Source: Hyphodiscus hymeniophilus
Taxonomy: Eukaryota; Ascomycota; Leotiomycetes; Helotiales; Hyphodiscaceae
Direction of reading: 5' to 3'
Assembly: GCA_016508695.1 (NCBI GenBank)
Contig: VNKQ01000007.1
Span: forward strand, 558,001 to 622,000
Length of the DNA: 64,000 nt
A program made the position numbers and the translations under genes. Below are positions 36,001-47,855 of this stretch, in pieces. The first letter of the stretch is position 1, and the number at the start of each line of letters is the position of its first letter. Under the pieces are notes generated by a model. It was not told the origin of the DNA. It saw only the letters and a program-made list of their open reading frames with translations, and made no database searches.

Positions 36001-38399
36001 GGTCTCAAGAGCATCTTGGAGCAGTGTGGAGAAACCTTCATTACTGGCTGGGAGATTCCTTTCGAGATTATTGGGAGCGTCTTCGTCGAGAACAACATTC
36101 CCGATGACAGCAGCATCAAAACTACGAAGAGCTTCTCAACTCGGTCCGCCAGGCTGATTCGCTCATCATTCAGCTCACTTCAGCTGATATGCTCTGACTT
36201 TCTCTCCTCTCTTCCCAACTCTTGTTTTTTGATACTTGTTGATACTCTCTACCATTTCTGCACCCAGGATGACGATCTGAATATCTCTCTCACGGTATAT
36301 GTATCTCTAAATCGCATGAAATCAGAATGCTAACTGCGTCTAGACTGTCACCTTCTTCTGGGTTCTATCCGATTTTATTTCTGGCAGGACGAGTTCATTC
36401 TCAATAAGCCCTGAACTCATATCTGGCTCCAACGACCAAAGTCTCATTGAAATAGCCTCTGGGAACGACCGTGGTGTTTCCGATGCTGCTTTGTGGATGC
36501 TTTTACTTCTTCGTCTGACAACCGTCACAGCCGACGAGAGACTGGAGTTGAGGAACAGTTAGTCTTGGACTGAAAGCTTTCTACTTGATACTTCTACTAA
36601 CCTGAGAGTTAGGCGCTATTCAAACTCTTCTGAGAATTTTCGATGCCTATGGAGATCAATTAAGTCCTGAAGCATGGTCAATGTGCTTGCAATCAGTGAT
36701 ATTCAAGTTGCTGTCTTCTATCGAGAATCAGTTGCACGTGGAACATGATTCAGAAATGTCAGTGTCAGGTGGAGATCGCATTGGCTGGCATGAAACCACT
36801 GTAGTTGTCTTGACTGGTATCACAAACCTGCTGGCCAACTACCTTGATGTTCTATCTAAGCATTCGTCATTCGCTCAATCTTGGAAGACTCTGCTCAGGC
36901 ACCTGACAACGCTCTTAGACTTCAAAGTCCTTCATATAAACACCGCTGTTTTCAAATCATTGCGTCAAATTTTATCCAAAGGCAATGCCAAAAATTCTGG
37001 CTCGGCTAACTTCGACCCTTCCTCGATTGATCTGGCTTGGGATCTTTGGTCGAAATCTCTTCCTATTGTCACATCAGACAGGTCTAACAAAAGATTCGAC
37101 AACCAAGACTATCTACTTGCGTATGTCTCGGCTCTTCCTGAGATCTATCGGCTTGTAGAATCTGATCTCGATGGAGATCGAGTACAGAGGATGCTTACTT
37201 TGCTACGGCAAGCACTCCAGCAAGCGAGTTCAGCAGGCTATACTGCTGATATAGAGTATCTGACTCCCCTCCAAACCCAAGTCCTAGCATCAATCAAAAT
37301 GATACGTACGGATATTGATGGTATTCCCGCTGCTTTGATCGGTCAGGTTGCAGAGTTCATCGCTTTAGCCTTTGAGCCTAGGGAACCACCGTCAGATGTA
37401 CAGCGACCGACGTATGTAGCTCTTTCAAAGGCATCAATGACTCTCTCCGAAAACCTGATTCTCGCACATTCGTCTAACAACCACATCTACACAAGTGGTG
37501 CAGTATCCACCACCCTTACTGCACTCGCGAAGCCTATTGTACTTAAGTACACATTCCCGATCACCACCAAAAGCATTTCACCCTGGCGCCAAGCCACGAC
37601 TTCTGCTCTGGCTATATTGAAAGCTATTCTCCCTGTTATTGGTAAAGAAGAGCTAGAAGAAAGTGTCACTCGATCGATCTGGAGCTCAGTGGTCACAATA
37701 GCCAATGGCATCACCACAGCAGACTGCCAGGACATACCAGAGACTATTAGTGTCAAAGACGACCAAGACTTCGACATCACATCCTTCCTCATCCTCCGGG
37801 AGCTCATAACTCCAGCCCTTGGCTGTCAAGGAATCGCCGACAAGACCCGAAGATCATACACGGATTCGCTTTTTCACATGTCTCTCATCCATCGACCCCA
37901 AGCAGATGAGCTACCACAAGTCCATCAAGAGCTCCTAGCAACCCTCTACCAGCCACGAAAAGGCCGCACCATTGACCCAATGCCCTCACCTCGGTCTAAG
38001 ATGAGCTATATCTGTTTCGACGAGCTCGTGTCTCTCGTTTCCCTCCACGATAGTACAGAGCCGCGCATCAAGCTCGCCCAAGCCGCTGCTCCGTATCTTA
38101 TCCTTCGAGCAGGCCTTACGTTGCGGGCTTACATCGCGGATCAACCTCTGCGAGGCCGGATGCCGCAACCGCTGTCTCAGCGCAGAGAATTACTCTACAT
38201 TCTGAAGGCATTGGTAAAGTTACGATGTGAACCGGAAGCCATACCTGATACGGCCGGTGTGGATAGTGAAAGTAAAAAGCATCTGCATAGATTGTACCCG
38301 TTGCTCGCCAAAGCTGTTAGAGCTGCGGCGAGGGATCAGGAGGTTTTGGAGTGGATTGGGAAGGCGCTGGACGAGGTTGGTATGGAGTTTGGGTTATAA
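33070..38399 (+). CDS. mon2: Endosome/Golgi trafficking protein Mon2 (Ysl2)
   Basis: Large HEAT-repeat protein related to Sec7-family Arf-GEFs; it acts with Dop1 and the flippase Neo1 in traffic between endosomes, Golgi and vacuole. Six exons: 33070-33147, 33203-33269, 33310-33693, 33743-36294, 36344-36557 and 36613-38399, 1693 residues, all phases closing, with length as in the family. The N-terminal DCB-type region reads ASEIANLIQESKRKHSELRN, AAERSLDELKALRSTSEAQI and RPNFVTPFLIACGTKNVKFT. The middle has QLRAAALDAYRVFNDICLLT. The C-terminal HEAT region ends KALDEVGMEFGL. No membrane segment is seen, so it is a peripheral Golgi protein by family. It is convergent with the stomatin-like gene (251 bases apart). 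Confidence 0.95.
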
Positions 38400-38649
38400 T
38401 GTTATACTGAGAATTCACTTCCGAGAATCAATCGAATGCCCTTTGCTTGCACCGTTGGCTGATTTGGGATTGATTATCTTTACTGGTTCTACCGGGCCAT
38501 AAGGGCCATTGGTATCATTGAGCAGTGTGTTTAGTTTTGGCACCTTTTACAGGGTATGACGCCTACAGTAACCCTGACTTTTCATGTCCAAGTTACCTTA
38601 ATAGTACAATATGCTTGCTCCAATCTTTCATCTCTTCATCTCATTCCGC

Positions 38650-40068
38650 CTATTTCTTTTGCCGCGAATTTTCGAAGGAGGCGAGCATCGATCGCTTCAT
38701 TTCGTCATTCGGTGATTCCACTTCTGGGCCACCATGCTGGGCATCATCGCGTGATTTCTGGGCCTCCAACGCTTTCGCAGCAACTGTCTTTGCTTGTGCA
38801 TCCCCAACTTTTCCATAAACAGCCATAGCACTTGCAATCATACTTCCAATGTCACCTACATTACCCGGAACCACAACAGCGGTTCCTTCCTTAGCCAACT
38901 TGCCGAAAGCGTCGACATACTTCTCTGCAATGCTCAAGCTCACAGCCCCCTGAGCACTATCCTCTCCCTGCTTAATAGACTTGGCAACAGCATCAATACC
39001 CGCTGCGGTAGCCTTAGCCTTCAAAAGAATAGCCTCAGCTTCTCCGGTCGCCATATTGATTTGCTCGCTTCTCAGAGCTTCAGATGCGAGAATTACACTC
39101 TGTTTTCGTCCCTCAGCGATATTGATCGCCGATTGTCTCTGTCCTTCGGAATCCAGGATCTCTGCACGTTTGGAGCGTTCGGCTGTAACTTGGCGATGCA
39201 TTGCTTCGACAACGGGTTGGGGAGCGTGGATGTCCCGGATTTCATAACGCAGGCAGACAACGCCCCAGTCTTGGGCTGCTTCATTGATGGCGGCTGTTAT
39301 GTTCGTATTTAGCGCTGCGCGCTCCTTCAAGACGTGGTCGAGTGTGAGTTGACCTAGAAGGCGGAGAAATTAGCATTGTGGAATTGTCAATCTTGTAATT
39401 GCAATCAGAGGCAATATGGGAAGCCTGACCAATTTCTGAGCGCATAGTGGTCTGGGCCAGCTGCGAGATGGCATACTCTGCATCTTCAACTCCATAACTA
39501 TGTATCCCTGTCAGCTATGATTCTTATATCGGTATAAGATTTTCAAGCCTCTACCTCCAAAAGGGGTACAGCCGTCTTACCTAGCTTTGTACGCATCGAA
39601 AACTCGTGTGTATAGAATACCGTCAAGCTCCAAGGTAACATTATCTGCAGTAATGGCGCTCTGGCTTGGAATCTCTATTGCCGCTTCCTTCAAGCTCTTG
39701 ACATATGCTATCCTGTCCAAGAAGGGTATTAAAACTGCAAGACCCGGCTGGAGAATCCGATTAAACTTTCCCATCCGCTCAACGATCCACGCTGTCTGCT
39801 GTGGCACGAAACGGATTATGGTATTAGCTGGCAACGAAGGTCGTTGAAAGTAGGATGACGGGGTCGAGTTGCTGATCCCAAGCAAACCGCCATTTGGCGC
39901 AAGTGATCGAGGACCGGTGTGGAGTTGTCGTCTTTGCTGTAGGACTCTCAAAGCTGGGACGGTTGAAGCTCGTGCAGGGCAGCGTGTGGCCAGTGTCGAT
40001 TTGAGGGATGAAGCAATGCTTCTGCTCATTAGGGGCCCATTGAGGGCGATGCGCGAGGCAGCCTCCAT
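38650..40068 (-). CDS. Mitochondrial stomatin-like protein (SPFH/band 7, SLP2 type)
   Basis: Inner-membrane scaffold protein of the prohibitin/stomatin superfamily; SLP2 members organise cardiolipin-rich domains and proteases. Exons 40068-39581, 39497-39430 and 39353-38650 give 419 residues. A basic N-terminus with RQLHTGPRSL suggests mitochondrial import. The SPFH core starts near residue 80 (NTIIRFVPQQTAWIVERMGK) and continues through PGLAVLIPFLDRIAYVKSLK, SAITADNVTLELDGILYTRV, SYGVEDAEYAISQLAQTTMR and IGQLTLDHVLKERAALNTNI. The helical Ala/Glu-rich flotillin-like tail (ERSKRAEILDSEGQRQSAIN) follows, and there is a Gly-rich conserved end segment. It is head to head with the WBP4-like gene, only 256 bases apart. 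Confidence 0.95.
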
Positions 40069-40324
40069 CGCTGTTGTTGTATGATTTCAGTGGTGACGAA
40101 GTGTAGATTGTTAGATGTTGGGGAAGCCTTGTCAGCAGGCAGAGGTCGAGGCTAAAATTTTGGCGAGGCTCGATACAGAGTACCTCAGATCTTTGAAACG
40201 TTCATACACATCAAAACTTCCCCCAAGCATTCCCAGAATCCGATCTTCTAATCTCACGCTCCCTTTTCCGGGAGAGCTCTCTACAACCTTTGACAAATCC
40301 GCTAGTATTGCATTGTCAGACAGA
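40069..40324. promoter_or_regulatory. Short shared promoter, stomatin-like / WBP4-like
   Basis: 256 bases between divergent start codons, the tightest pair in the window. No factor site was identified. Confidence 0.5.
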
Positions 40325-41255
40325 ATGTCGGAATACTGGAAATCCACAGTTAGTCTCCCCAACCTGCTATGCATATCATTGCTAACATTCACCAGCCCAA
40401 GTATTGGTGTAAGCACTGCAAAACCTTCGTCCGGGATACAAAATTAGAGAAGGCAAATCACGATGCGACACCAAAACATCAAGGGAACCTAAAGCGATTC
40501 TTACGAGACCTACATCGCGGGCACGAGAAAGATGAGAAAGACAAGGAACGAGCGAAGGCGGAAGTGGCACGGCTGAATGGAATGACGGCAGGTGGAGGAT
40601 CAGGAGCTGTAGCAAGTTCTTCAATTTCGGGTTTTGGACGAGGACCAACTCCCTCATTACCTAAACCTCAGGCAACACCTGCGCAGAGAAAGCAGCAACT
40701 GGCGCAACTGGCGGAGATGGGTGTCGCTATACCAGATGAGTTCAGACCCGATATGGCGATGGCGGGAGAATGGGAGGTCACATCGGAGCGTATTGTGGAG
40801 GAGCATGGAAAGAGGAAGCCAGATGCGATGGCATTAGGAGTGCGCAAGAGGGTCCCAGACGAGGCGGAGGCAGAGGAAATTGAATCAAAGAAGAGAAAAT
40901 GGGGTTCAACATATCGGTCACATCCGGCAGAGGAGGACGATGGAGAACTGGATTCTCTACTAAATAACGTGACACGAAAGGGCAAAGTCTCTTCGGTCGA
41001 GACTGAAATCAAGGGCGAAGTCAAGGAAGAAGCCTGTGAGGTCGTCAAAACGGAGCCAGGTGATAAGAATGAGGCGCCAGCTGATCTACTCCCGAACGGA
41101 GAACGGACCATCAAAAGAGAGCCGTCAGAGGGAGAGACAGCAATGCCCCAGCAGATATAACGCCGCAGGTGTATCTAAAGGAGGAAGGAGAGGATTTAAG
41201 TGGTGGAGGTATCGTCTTTAAGAAGCGCAAGGCCAAGAATATTCGACAGAAATGA
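40325..41255 (+). CDS. WBP4-like spliceosomal U1-type zinc-finger protein; C-terminus in another frame
   Basis: Probable splicing factor. Exon 1 is only 24 bases (40325-40348, MSEYWKST), the 47-base intron ends at 40395, and exon 2 continues with PKYWCKHCKTFVRDTKLEKA, a matrin/U1-type C2H2 zinc finger (C..C then H in ANHDATPKHQGNLKRF). Charged coiled-coil and acidic linkers follow. In the exon 2 frame the ORF stops at TAA 41158-41160. Just downstream, in the minus-one frame, sits GGGIVFKKRKAKNIRQK ending in TGA at 41253, which looks like the conserved basic C-terminus of WBP4 proteins. Either one base is missing in the CCCC run near 41146-41149, or a small intron such as 41060-41130 switches frame. 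I therefore extend the gene to 41255. The N-terminal identification is good; the end is unresolved. Confidence 0.78.
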
Positions 41256-41653
41256 AGCAGGCTGCAGGCGAGGCTAAGATCACAATCATACCCGTCCGGC
41301 CCGTTCGAAAATCCCTATTCAGGAATGAGACTACTTGCCTTCTGAGCTTGTTATGAGAACATAACCGTCTAGCCGTCGACCAAGTAGTTGGAGCATTCTG
41401 GGTTTCAGGCCATTTTCAATGCCACCCATTGCATTTTTACCGACTACTGTACCTAACTAGGTACAATAGCATAGCAGACCCCAAACCTGGAGCGCTTAAC
41501 CGGCTCGGCTGGAGGCCAAAGAAGTACCCGACCCCTCACCCATCCTCGAATCACTTGCGTCATTCGATTGCTTTGCGGTGCTGCTCAATACATTGCTTTA
41601 CTAAGCTGGCAGAATTGAGAGCTCTTACAAATATATGTTAACTTTCTCGTGTC
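41256..41653. promoter_or_regulatory. Upstream region of the dehydrogenase gene
   Basis: 398 bases. It contains a perfect 16-base inverted repeat GTACCTAACTAGGTAC at 41449-41464, about 190 bases before the ATG of the next gene. No other signal is recognised. Confidence 0.45.
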
Positions 41654-43017
41654 ATGAATGCATCGATCCTTTTTCGTACGCCTATAGATCGCTTGCTCCT
41701 CCCTCGAACAATTCTTAAGCTCTTCTTAATCTCACACTCCAATCATCTAAATACTCTGAGCCTTTCGGCTTCCTCTTCAAGAACGTTCGCCATATCACCC
41801 AGATTCAAAATGAAAGAAGCTATTGTCGCCAAAGGTCCAAAAGTAACTATCCATGATGTCCCGATTCCCACGCCCAATGCCGACCAGGTCTTAATCAAAG
41901 TCATCTATTCAGGGTCCAATCCCAAAGACTGGAAGCGGCCGCAGTTATACGAACCACACAACTCCGGCGATGATATTGCTGGTATCGTTGAGTCTGTTGG
42001 AGAGAACGTGACCGAGTTCAAAAAGGGGGATAGAGTTGCTGCCTTTCACCAAATGATGTCTGATCATGGAAGTTTTGCTGAGTATGCCATTGCATGGGCT
42101 TATACAACTTTCCATCTTCCAAAGAAGACGAGCTTTGAAGAGGTTATTTTTGCCATCTCATCAATATAAGCCACTCTGGACTGACAATAAATCTAGGCTG
42201 CCACAATCCCACTCGCAGCGATGACAGCTGCTGTGGGTTTGTATCAGAGACTTAGCCTTCCTGAGCCATGGAATGCAACGACTACACAGACACCATTGAT
42301 TGTCTATGGAGCATCAGGTGCTGTTGGAGCATATACCATTAAGCTTGCCCAAATGTCGAACATCCATCCAATCATTGCTGTTGCGGGTCGAGGCCAATCG
42401 TTCGTGGAAGGGCTCATCACCCGAAGCAAAGGTGATACCATCGTTGACTACCGCAATGGGGATGAAGCGGTTGTCTCTGGTATCAAGGAGGCTTTAAGTA
42501 AAGCTGGAGCTAAGGAAGTATGTACCCCACGAATTGGCTAATATTGTACCGTTATTTCCTGCTCTCTGGGTGGCTACTAACAACTCAAACCTCATAGGTG
42601 AAGTACGCATTTGATGCTGTATCTGAAAAGAACTCGTTCCAGAATATCAGTCAAGTTTTGTCAAAACAAGGCGGCAGTCAAATTACTTTAGTGCTCCCTG
42701 GATCGGATTACAAAGAGATCCCTGATTACATCCAAAAGAGTACGACCATGGTCGGTAGTGTGCATATGGACATTCCAGCAGATTCGACGGAAGGAAAGGC
42801 TGGAATTAAGACTGGAGGCAAAGACTTCGGATATGTCTTCTTCCGATTCTTTGGAAGAGGACTTCAAGAGGGATGGTTCACAGCTCATCCACACGAGGTT
42901 ATACCCGGTGGGCTGAATGGTATTGAACAAGGTCTTACGAATCTGAAGAACGGAGTCAACAGTGCCACGAAATATGTGTTCAAGATTGGAGAAACGAAAG
43001 AGGCGACCAAAATTTAA
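41654..43017 (+). CDS. Zinc-type alcohol dehydrogenase-like / quinone oxidoreductase (MDR family)
   Basis: NAD(P)H-dependent medium-chain reductase of the ToxD/CipB-like group; the substrate is unknown. Exons 41654-42142, 42197-42517 and 42598-43017 give 409 residues, all phase 0. The GroES-like part reads VLIKVIYSGSNPKDWKRPQL and GDDIAGIVESVGENVTEFKK; the cofactor-binding fold has the motif YGASGAVGAYTIKLAQ near residue 190. Typical zinc ligands are missing, so it should be a zinc-free quinone-reductase type. The first 51 residues form a Leu/Ser/Arg-rich extension that could be a mitochondrial presequence; alternatively translation starts at the internal ATG at 41810 (MKEAIVAKGP), which is where most relatives begin. 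Confidence 0.9.
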
Positions 43018-43592
43018 AGAGGCCGCTACTCCGAAATAGAACGCACGGGAGCCCATCGAGCCCTTTCATTATGTGGGCATACAAGTAGTATCGAACTTTT
43101 CAATAGCGTCCAAATTGTTGAGAGATTTTGAGTAAATGGGTAGCTTTTCCGCAATTTCTCAAAAAGCCAGACGCTCCCACTGTAATAACGTCGTAACACA
43201 AATGGAATCTTATGTAGAAGCAGAGCTACTCAGGTGCTCAATCGTTGACAGCCCCTCATCAATTAAGCCTTGTACCGATTCGTTTATTTTAAGTAAACTT
43301 TAAAGGTACCGGCCATGGTAAAGGCACCCCTGCTGCCCATCCTTCAACTTCCCTATCGCATTCCCATAAACATTCCTGTACATATTTTTTTGCAACTAAA
43401 AGTTGAACAAGCTCGCACTGACAAGCGAGGAAAACACCTTCAGATACTGTAGATACCTTAGGTTTTGTATCACGGGACTAGCCGGCCTATGAACGCCAAA
43501 ATCGCGAGCTCGAAGTCGCGCCGCCAAAGTTTCGAATTGACAGCGCAACCACCATCCAACGATGCAAATCGGTGCTTGCCCTGGTGACCACT
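43018..43592. promoter_or_regulatory. Upstream region of HIR1
   Basis: 575 bases between the dehydrogenase 3' end and the HIR1 start. It has a short CCTTAGG palindrome near 43456 but no gene. Confidence 0.4.
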
Positions 43593-46500
43593 ATGAAGTG
43601 TGAGTAACTCATGTAGGACTCATGATGTCTACGATCCAGGCTGGTCCTTGACTTGTTGGTCTTCTACCAGCTCTGGAGGCAGGTGTCGAATTCCAAAACA
43701 TGCCCCTTTACGAGCAATTAACTGACACTTCGGTCTCTTACAGTCATCAAACCGAGCTGGCTGGGACATTCTGGTGCGATCCTACCAAATCCTATACTTG
43801 CCGCTATGCGAGACAGGTTCCTGAGATTCAACAACGAGCTGACTTCTGGCGCTCGATGCGCCGCGACTTTTAGGTGAACAAAAAGACTTCGAAGTCTACA
43901 GTTGCCACGTATCGCCAGATGGATCGAGATTAGCAACCGCTGCTGGAGGTAGAACACTCTCCAGGGGGAGTGGAATGGGAGCGTTGAGCTAAGTTTGTCG
44001 AACAGATGGCCACGTACGAATATGGTCTACCGATGCGATTCTCCAAGCAGCAGACCCGAGTTATACGAAGCCAAAGCAACTATGCCATATGAGCTACCAT
44101 TCTGGGACTATACACACTGTTAGATTCTCTCCAAATGGGCGATGGTTAGCGTCTGGTGCCGATGACAAAATCATATGCATCTATCACCTCGACCCCAATC
44201 CTCCAGCGCATTCTGCTTCTTTCGGTATGCGAGACCTCGTAATCTGCAAATGGGAGCTGATTAACACATATCATAGGAACCAACGAGCCCCCGCCTGTTG
44301 AGAATTGGAAAATCTTGAGGCGTCTGATTGGGCACGAAAATGATGTCCAGGATCTCGGCTGGGCTTACGATTCTTCGATTTTAGTTTCAGTTGGACTGGA
44401 CTCGAAAATAGTTGTGTGGTCTGGGCATACATTTGAGAAGCTGAAGACTCTTTCAGTCCATCAAAGCCACGTTAAGGGAATTACATTCGACCCTGCGAAT
44501 AAGTATTTTGCTACGGCAAGCGACGACCGTACAATCAAGCTCTTCCGATTTACCTCTCCTGCGGTTAACGCTACCGCACACGATTCCCTCAATAACTTCG
44601 TCCTTGAGCATACCATTGTTGCGCCCTTTACTTCATCTCCATTGACGACATATTTCCGGAGATGTTCCTGGTCCCCTGATGGAAACCATATCGCAGCTGC
44701 GAATGCTGTCAACGGTCCTGTGAGCTCTGTAGCAATCATAAACCGTGGCGTTTGGGACAGCGATATTAACCTCATTGGACACGAGGGACCTACGGAAGTG
44801 TGTACCTTCTCGCCGAGGCTTTTTAGCAAGCTGGAGCCGAGTGCAGAGACTACAGACAAGAATGGCTACAGTACTCAGCCTTTGGTTACAGTGATTGCAT
44901 GTGCTGGGCAAGATAAAACGCTAAGCGTGTGGAATACCAGTTCTTCACGGCCCTTAGTGGTATGTCAGGACATGGCAGCAAAATCAATATCCGATCTTGC
45001 CTGGACTCCCGACGGTCTCACCATATTTGCTACGAGTTTAGATGGTAGCATTATCGCGTTGGAGTTCGAGGTCAGCGAACTAGGGTTCATCGCTCCTTGG
45101 TCAGAAAACGACAAAGCTTTACAGAAATTTGGCGTTGGGAGAAGGGGTGTAGGCGTCGTCGAGGATATATCAAGTCTCCGTTTGGAAGAGAAAAGCAAGG
45201 CAGGCGAATTGCGCGGAGCCGAAGGAAGAATGGGAGCTCTCATGGGCGATGCTAGCTCGAACGGACCTCCTCCAGCTCTAAACGGCAACTCAAGCTCTAC
45301 AGCAATGGTTGGCGTTGCTCCCACTGCGCCCACCACGAATGGAGAGTCTGCTCAAGACTCTCCTGTCCATACTCCAGATCCAAACGCGGCCAGAGTTGAA
45401 GCACTGAAGCAGCGCGTGACGATTACGAAGGAAGGCAAAAAGCGAGTTGCTCCATTACTGGTCTCATCCTCAGGGACGGGTTTGTCGTCGCTTCCGCAGT
45501 CTGAATTGATGGCTGCAAGCTCCAGAAATGCACAGAATGACGCACCACAGTCAATATTAGATATTTCAAAGCCATATGAAGGGCTACCTCGGGGCGGCTT
45601 GGCAGCGATGCTACTAGGTAACAAGCGAAAGGCAATAGCTTTGGAAGGCGAGGAAGACGATGATTCTTCGAATAAGAGACCTGCACTCGGTATGGGCATT
45701 GGCGCCAACGGCCACATCCCCATCTTGGTCAATGGCGTCAATGGCACGGAACCTGCAGTTCCTTTACCACAGCTTCATGGTGTAATTCCTACACCAGAAT
45801 TTCTCCGCCCCGCGGTCGTTAATCCTTCCCTATCCGTCAGCCAAGTACGATTAGCGGTGCCAAAGATCAGAACACAAATCCTCAGATCTTTAGATCGTGG
45901 CATTCTACCGCCTTCTGGTGCCACGAATGGTACCAATGGAATTGATGAATCTGCTAAAGCTTCGGAAGACACCGTTTTCGAAGCGCAGAATCCAGGACAA
46001 GTAGCAGTTCCGGTAAAAGATCCTTCGAGAATCAGTGCGACCAAGAGAGGGGTAATGCTTTGGCAGGATTTCCTTCCCCGAGCTGTCATATTAGTCACTG
46101 GGAACAAGAATTTCTGGGCAGCTGCCTGCGAAGATGGAAGTATCTATACGTGGACTCCCGCCGGAAGAAGAATTCTGAGTGCTTTGGTCCTAGAATCGCA
46201 ACCTGTGATCATCGAATGTAGAGGGGCGTGGCTTTTGTGCATAACAGCTGTTGGGATGGCTCACGTCTGGAATTTGAAGACCCTATCTTCGCCACATCCT
46301 CCAGTGTCGCTTGCTCCGATCCTAGAGATTGCCATGCACTCCTTAGGAACTCATACGACAAGCGGACCAGGTATCACTTCGGCGCATTTGAACTCAAATG
46401 GCCATATCATTGTGACTTTAAACAACGGCGATGGCTACCTATACTCACCAGCAATGTTTGTGTGGCAACGACTTTCTGAAGCTTGGTGGGCTGTCGGCAG

Positions 46501-47141
46501 TCAATATTGGAACTCGAACGACTCGTCAATCAGCAGTTTGCAATCAAGTGGAGTCGGTCCACTTTCTAGACGTGATGATGAAGTGGATCCATCGAATATT
46601 TCTGCTGGCATCATTCCTCATCTTGAGCGACACACAACGAATGAGGTGCTCCTTAAAGGAAGAGCCTACGTTCTGCAACGACTTATCAAATCTCTTCTTT
46701 CGAAAGAAGGATTCGAATCTTTCGAGTCAGGTGTTAGTATTGCTCATCTTGAAAATCGAGTCGCTGCTGCCCTGCAACTTGGTGCCAAAGAAGAGTTCAG
46801 AATCTACCTTTACATGTATGCGAAGCGTCTGGGTGCTGAGGGCCTCAAAAACAAGGTCGAGGAGCTTTTGCGTAGTATTTTGGGCGGTATATTGCAAGAC
46901 AAGATGCAAGCTGAACAGGAAATTGAGCCGGGTCAAGGCTGGCTGACCGATGATGATAAGCTATGCGGTTGGGATAGAAAGGAATTATTGAGAGGGGTGG
47001 TTTTAATACTTGGTGAGCTTTTTCCACGAAACGATTGCTCTGACTAACACGACGGCAGGAAAATTTCGAGAGCTGCAGAGACTCACTGTGCAATACGCCA
47101 GGGTTCTAGACATGGTGGACGATGAAGAAAATGGTGTTTAG
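43593..47141 (+). CDS. hir1: Histone chaperone HIR1 (HIRA homologue)
   Basis: WD40 subunit of the HIR complex, which deposits H3-H4 independently of replication and represses histone genes. Seven-base first coding exon 43593-43599 (ATGAAGT), then 43744-43773, 43874-43948, 44006-44224, 44277-47012 and 47059-47141; 1049 residues with every phase closing. Joined text gives MKFIKPSWLGHSGEQKDFEV, YSCHVSPDGSRLATAAGDGH, VRIWSTDAILQA and GTNEPPPVENWKILRRLIGH, the standard HIRA start. WD40 repeats fill residues about 1-380 (GHENDVQDLGWAYDSSILVS, HQSHVKGITFDPANKYFATA). The middle is a disordered linker with the HIRA B-type segment (KQRVTITKEGKKRVAPLLVS), and the C-terminal Hira domain includes AACEDGSIYTWTPAGRRI. 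The start exon rests on splice logic and family match. Confidence 0.95.
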
Positions 47142-47516
47142 GGGCAGAACATTGAGTTCTCCGAGGGCGTTAAGGTAGCATCTAAGGCCTAATTGAGCGC
47201 AGGAAAATGGCGTTCTGGTCTTGGCAATATCAAGCACTGTAGGTGTATAGAGGCCCTGTAATATATACATTACAAATATCGAAGCATGACGGGATCTTGC
47301 TTGTCTGCACAAGCTGGCACAATGTTGCGAACGCTGGATGTGAAATTTTATATTAATTGTACCGTAGTCTGTAAGGTAGATAGGGTAGTGTGCTCGTGGC
47401 ATCCCACGTCGGTGGATGGGACCGCGGAGAGAAGATGATTGAATTTTCTGGATTCTCAAATTGTCAGTTCTTCATAGCCTTTTATTCTTGAAGATTTGAA
47501 GTCGCTGCATGAGTGA

Positions 47517-47855
47517 TCACGTGAATGGCGAGATCAAGAATAGCAAAATGTTGGAACCCTCTGCATCTCTTCTTACAGATACGTTTAGTTTCCTCGGTAT
47601 CAACAATACTCCATAAGCTAACCTCCCTGTTCCCCGTTTAAGATTTCAACGTCTCAAAACGCAGGATAAGTACGATTCCATCTGGAATGATCACGTGAAA
47701 ACCCTTACCACGAATTGAAGATCTTGACTCTGTCGCAACCCATACAGCACAATCGTATGTTCTTTCGGTCACATTAAGAATGGTATGAAGTGCCTCTTAT
47801 GCTAATGAATCAAGACTTGGGTAGAGCAGGTGCAAATCAGGCATGAATCACGTGT
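47517..47855. promoter_or_regulatory. Cluster of three CACGTG E-boxes
   Basis: TCACGTGA at 47517 and 47691 and TCACGTGT at 47848 fall within 340 bases, 0.4-0.7 kb after the HIR1 stop. CACGTG is the Cbf1/bHLH core; clustering suggests a real regulatory element, though no nearby gene starts here in the model. Confidence 0.35.
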
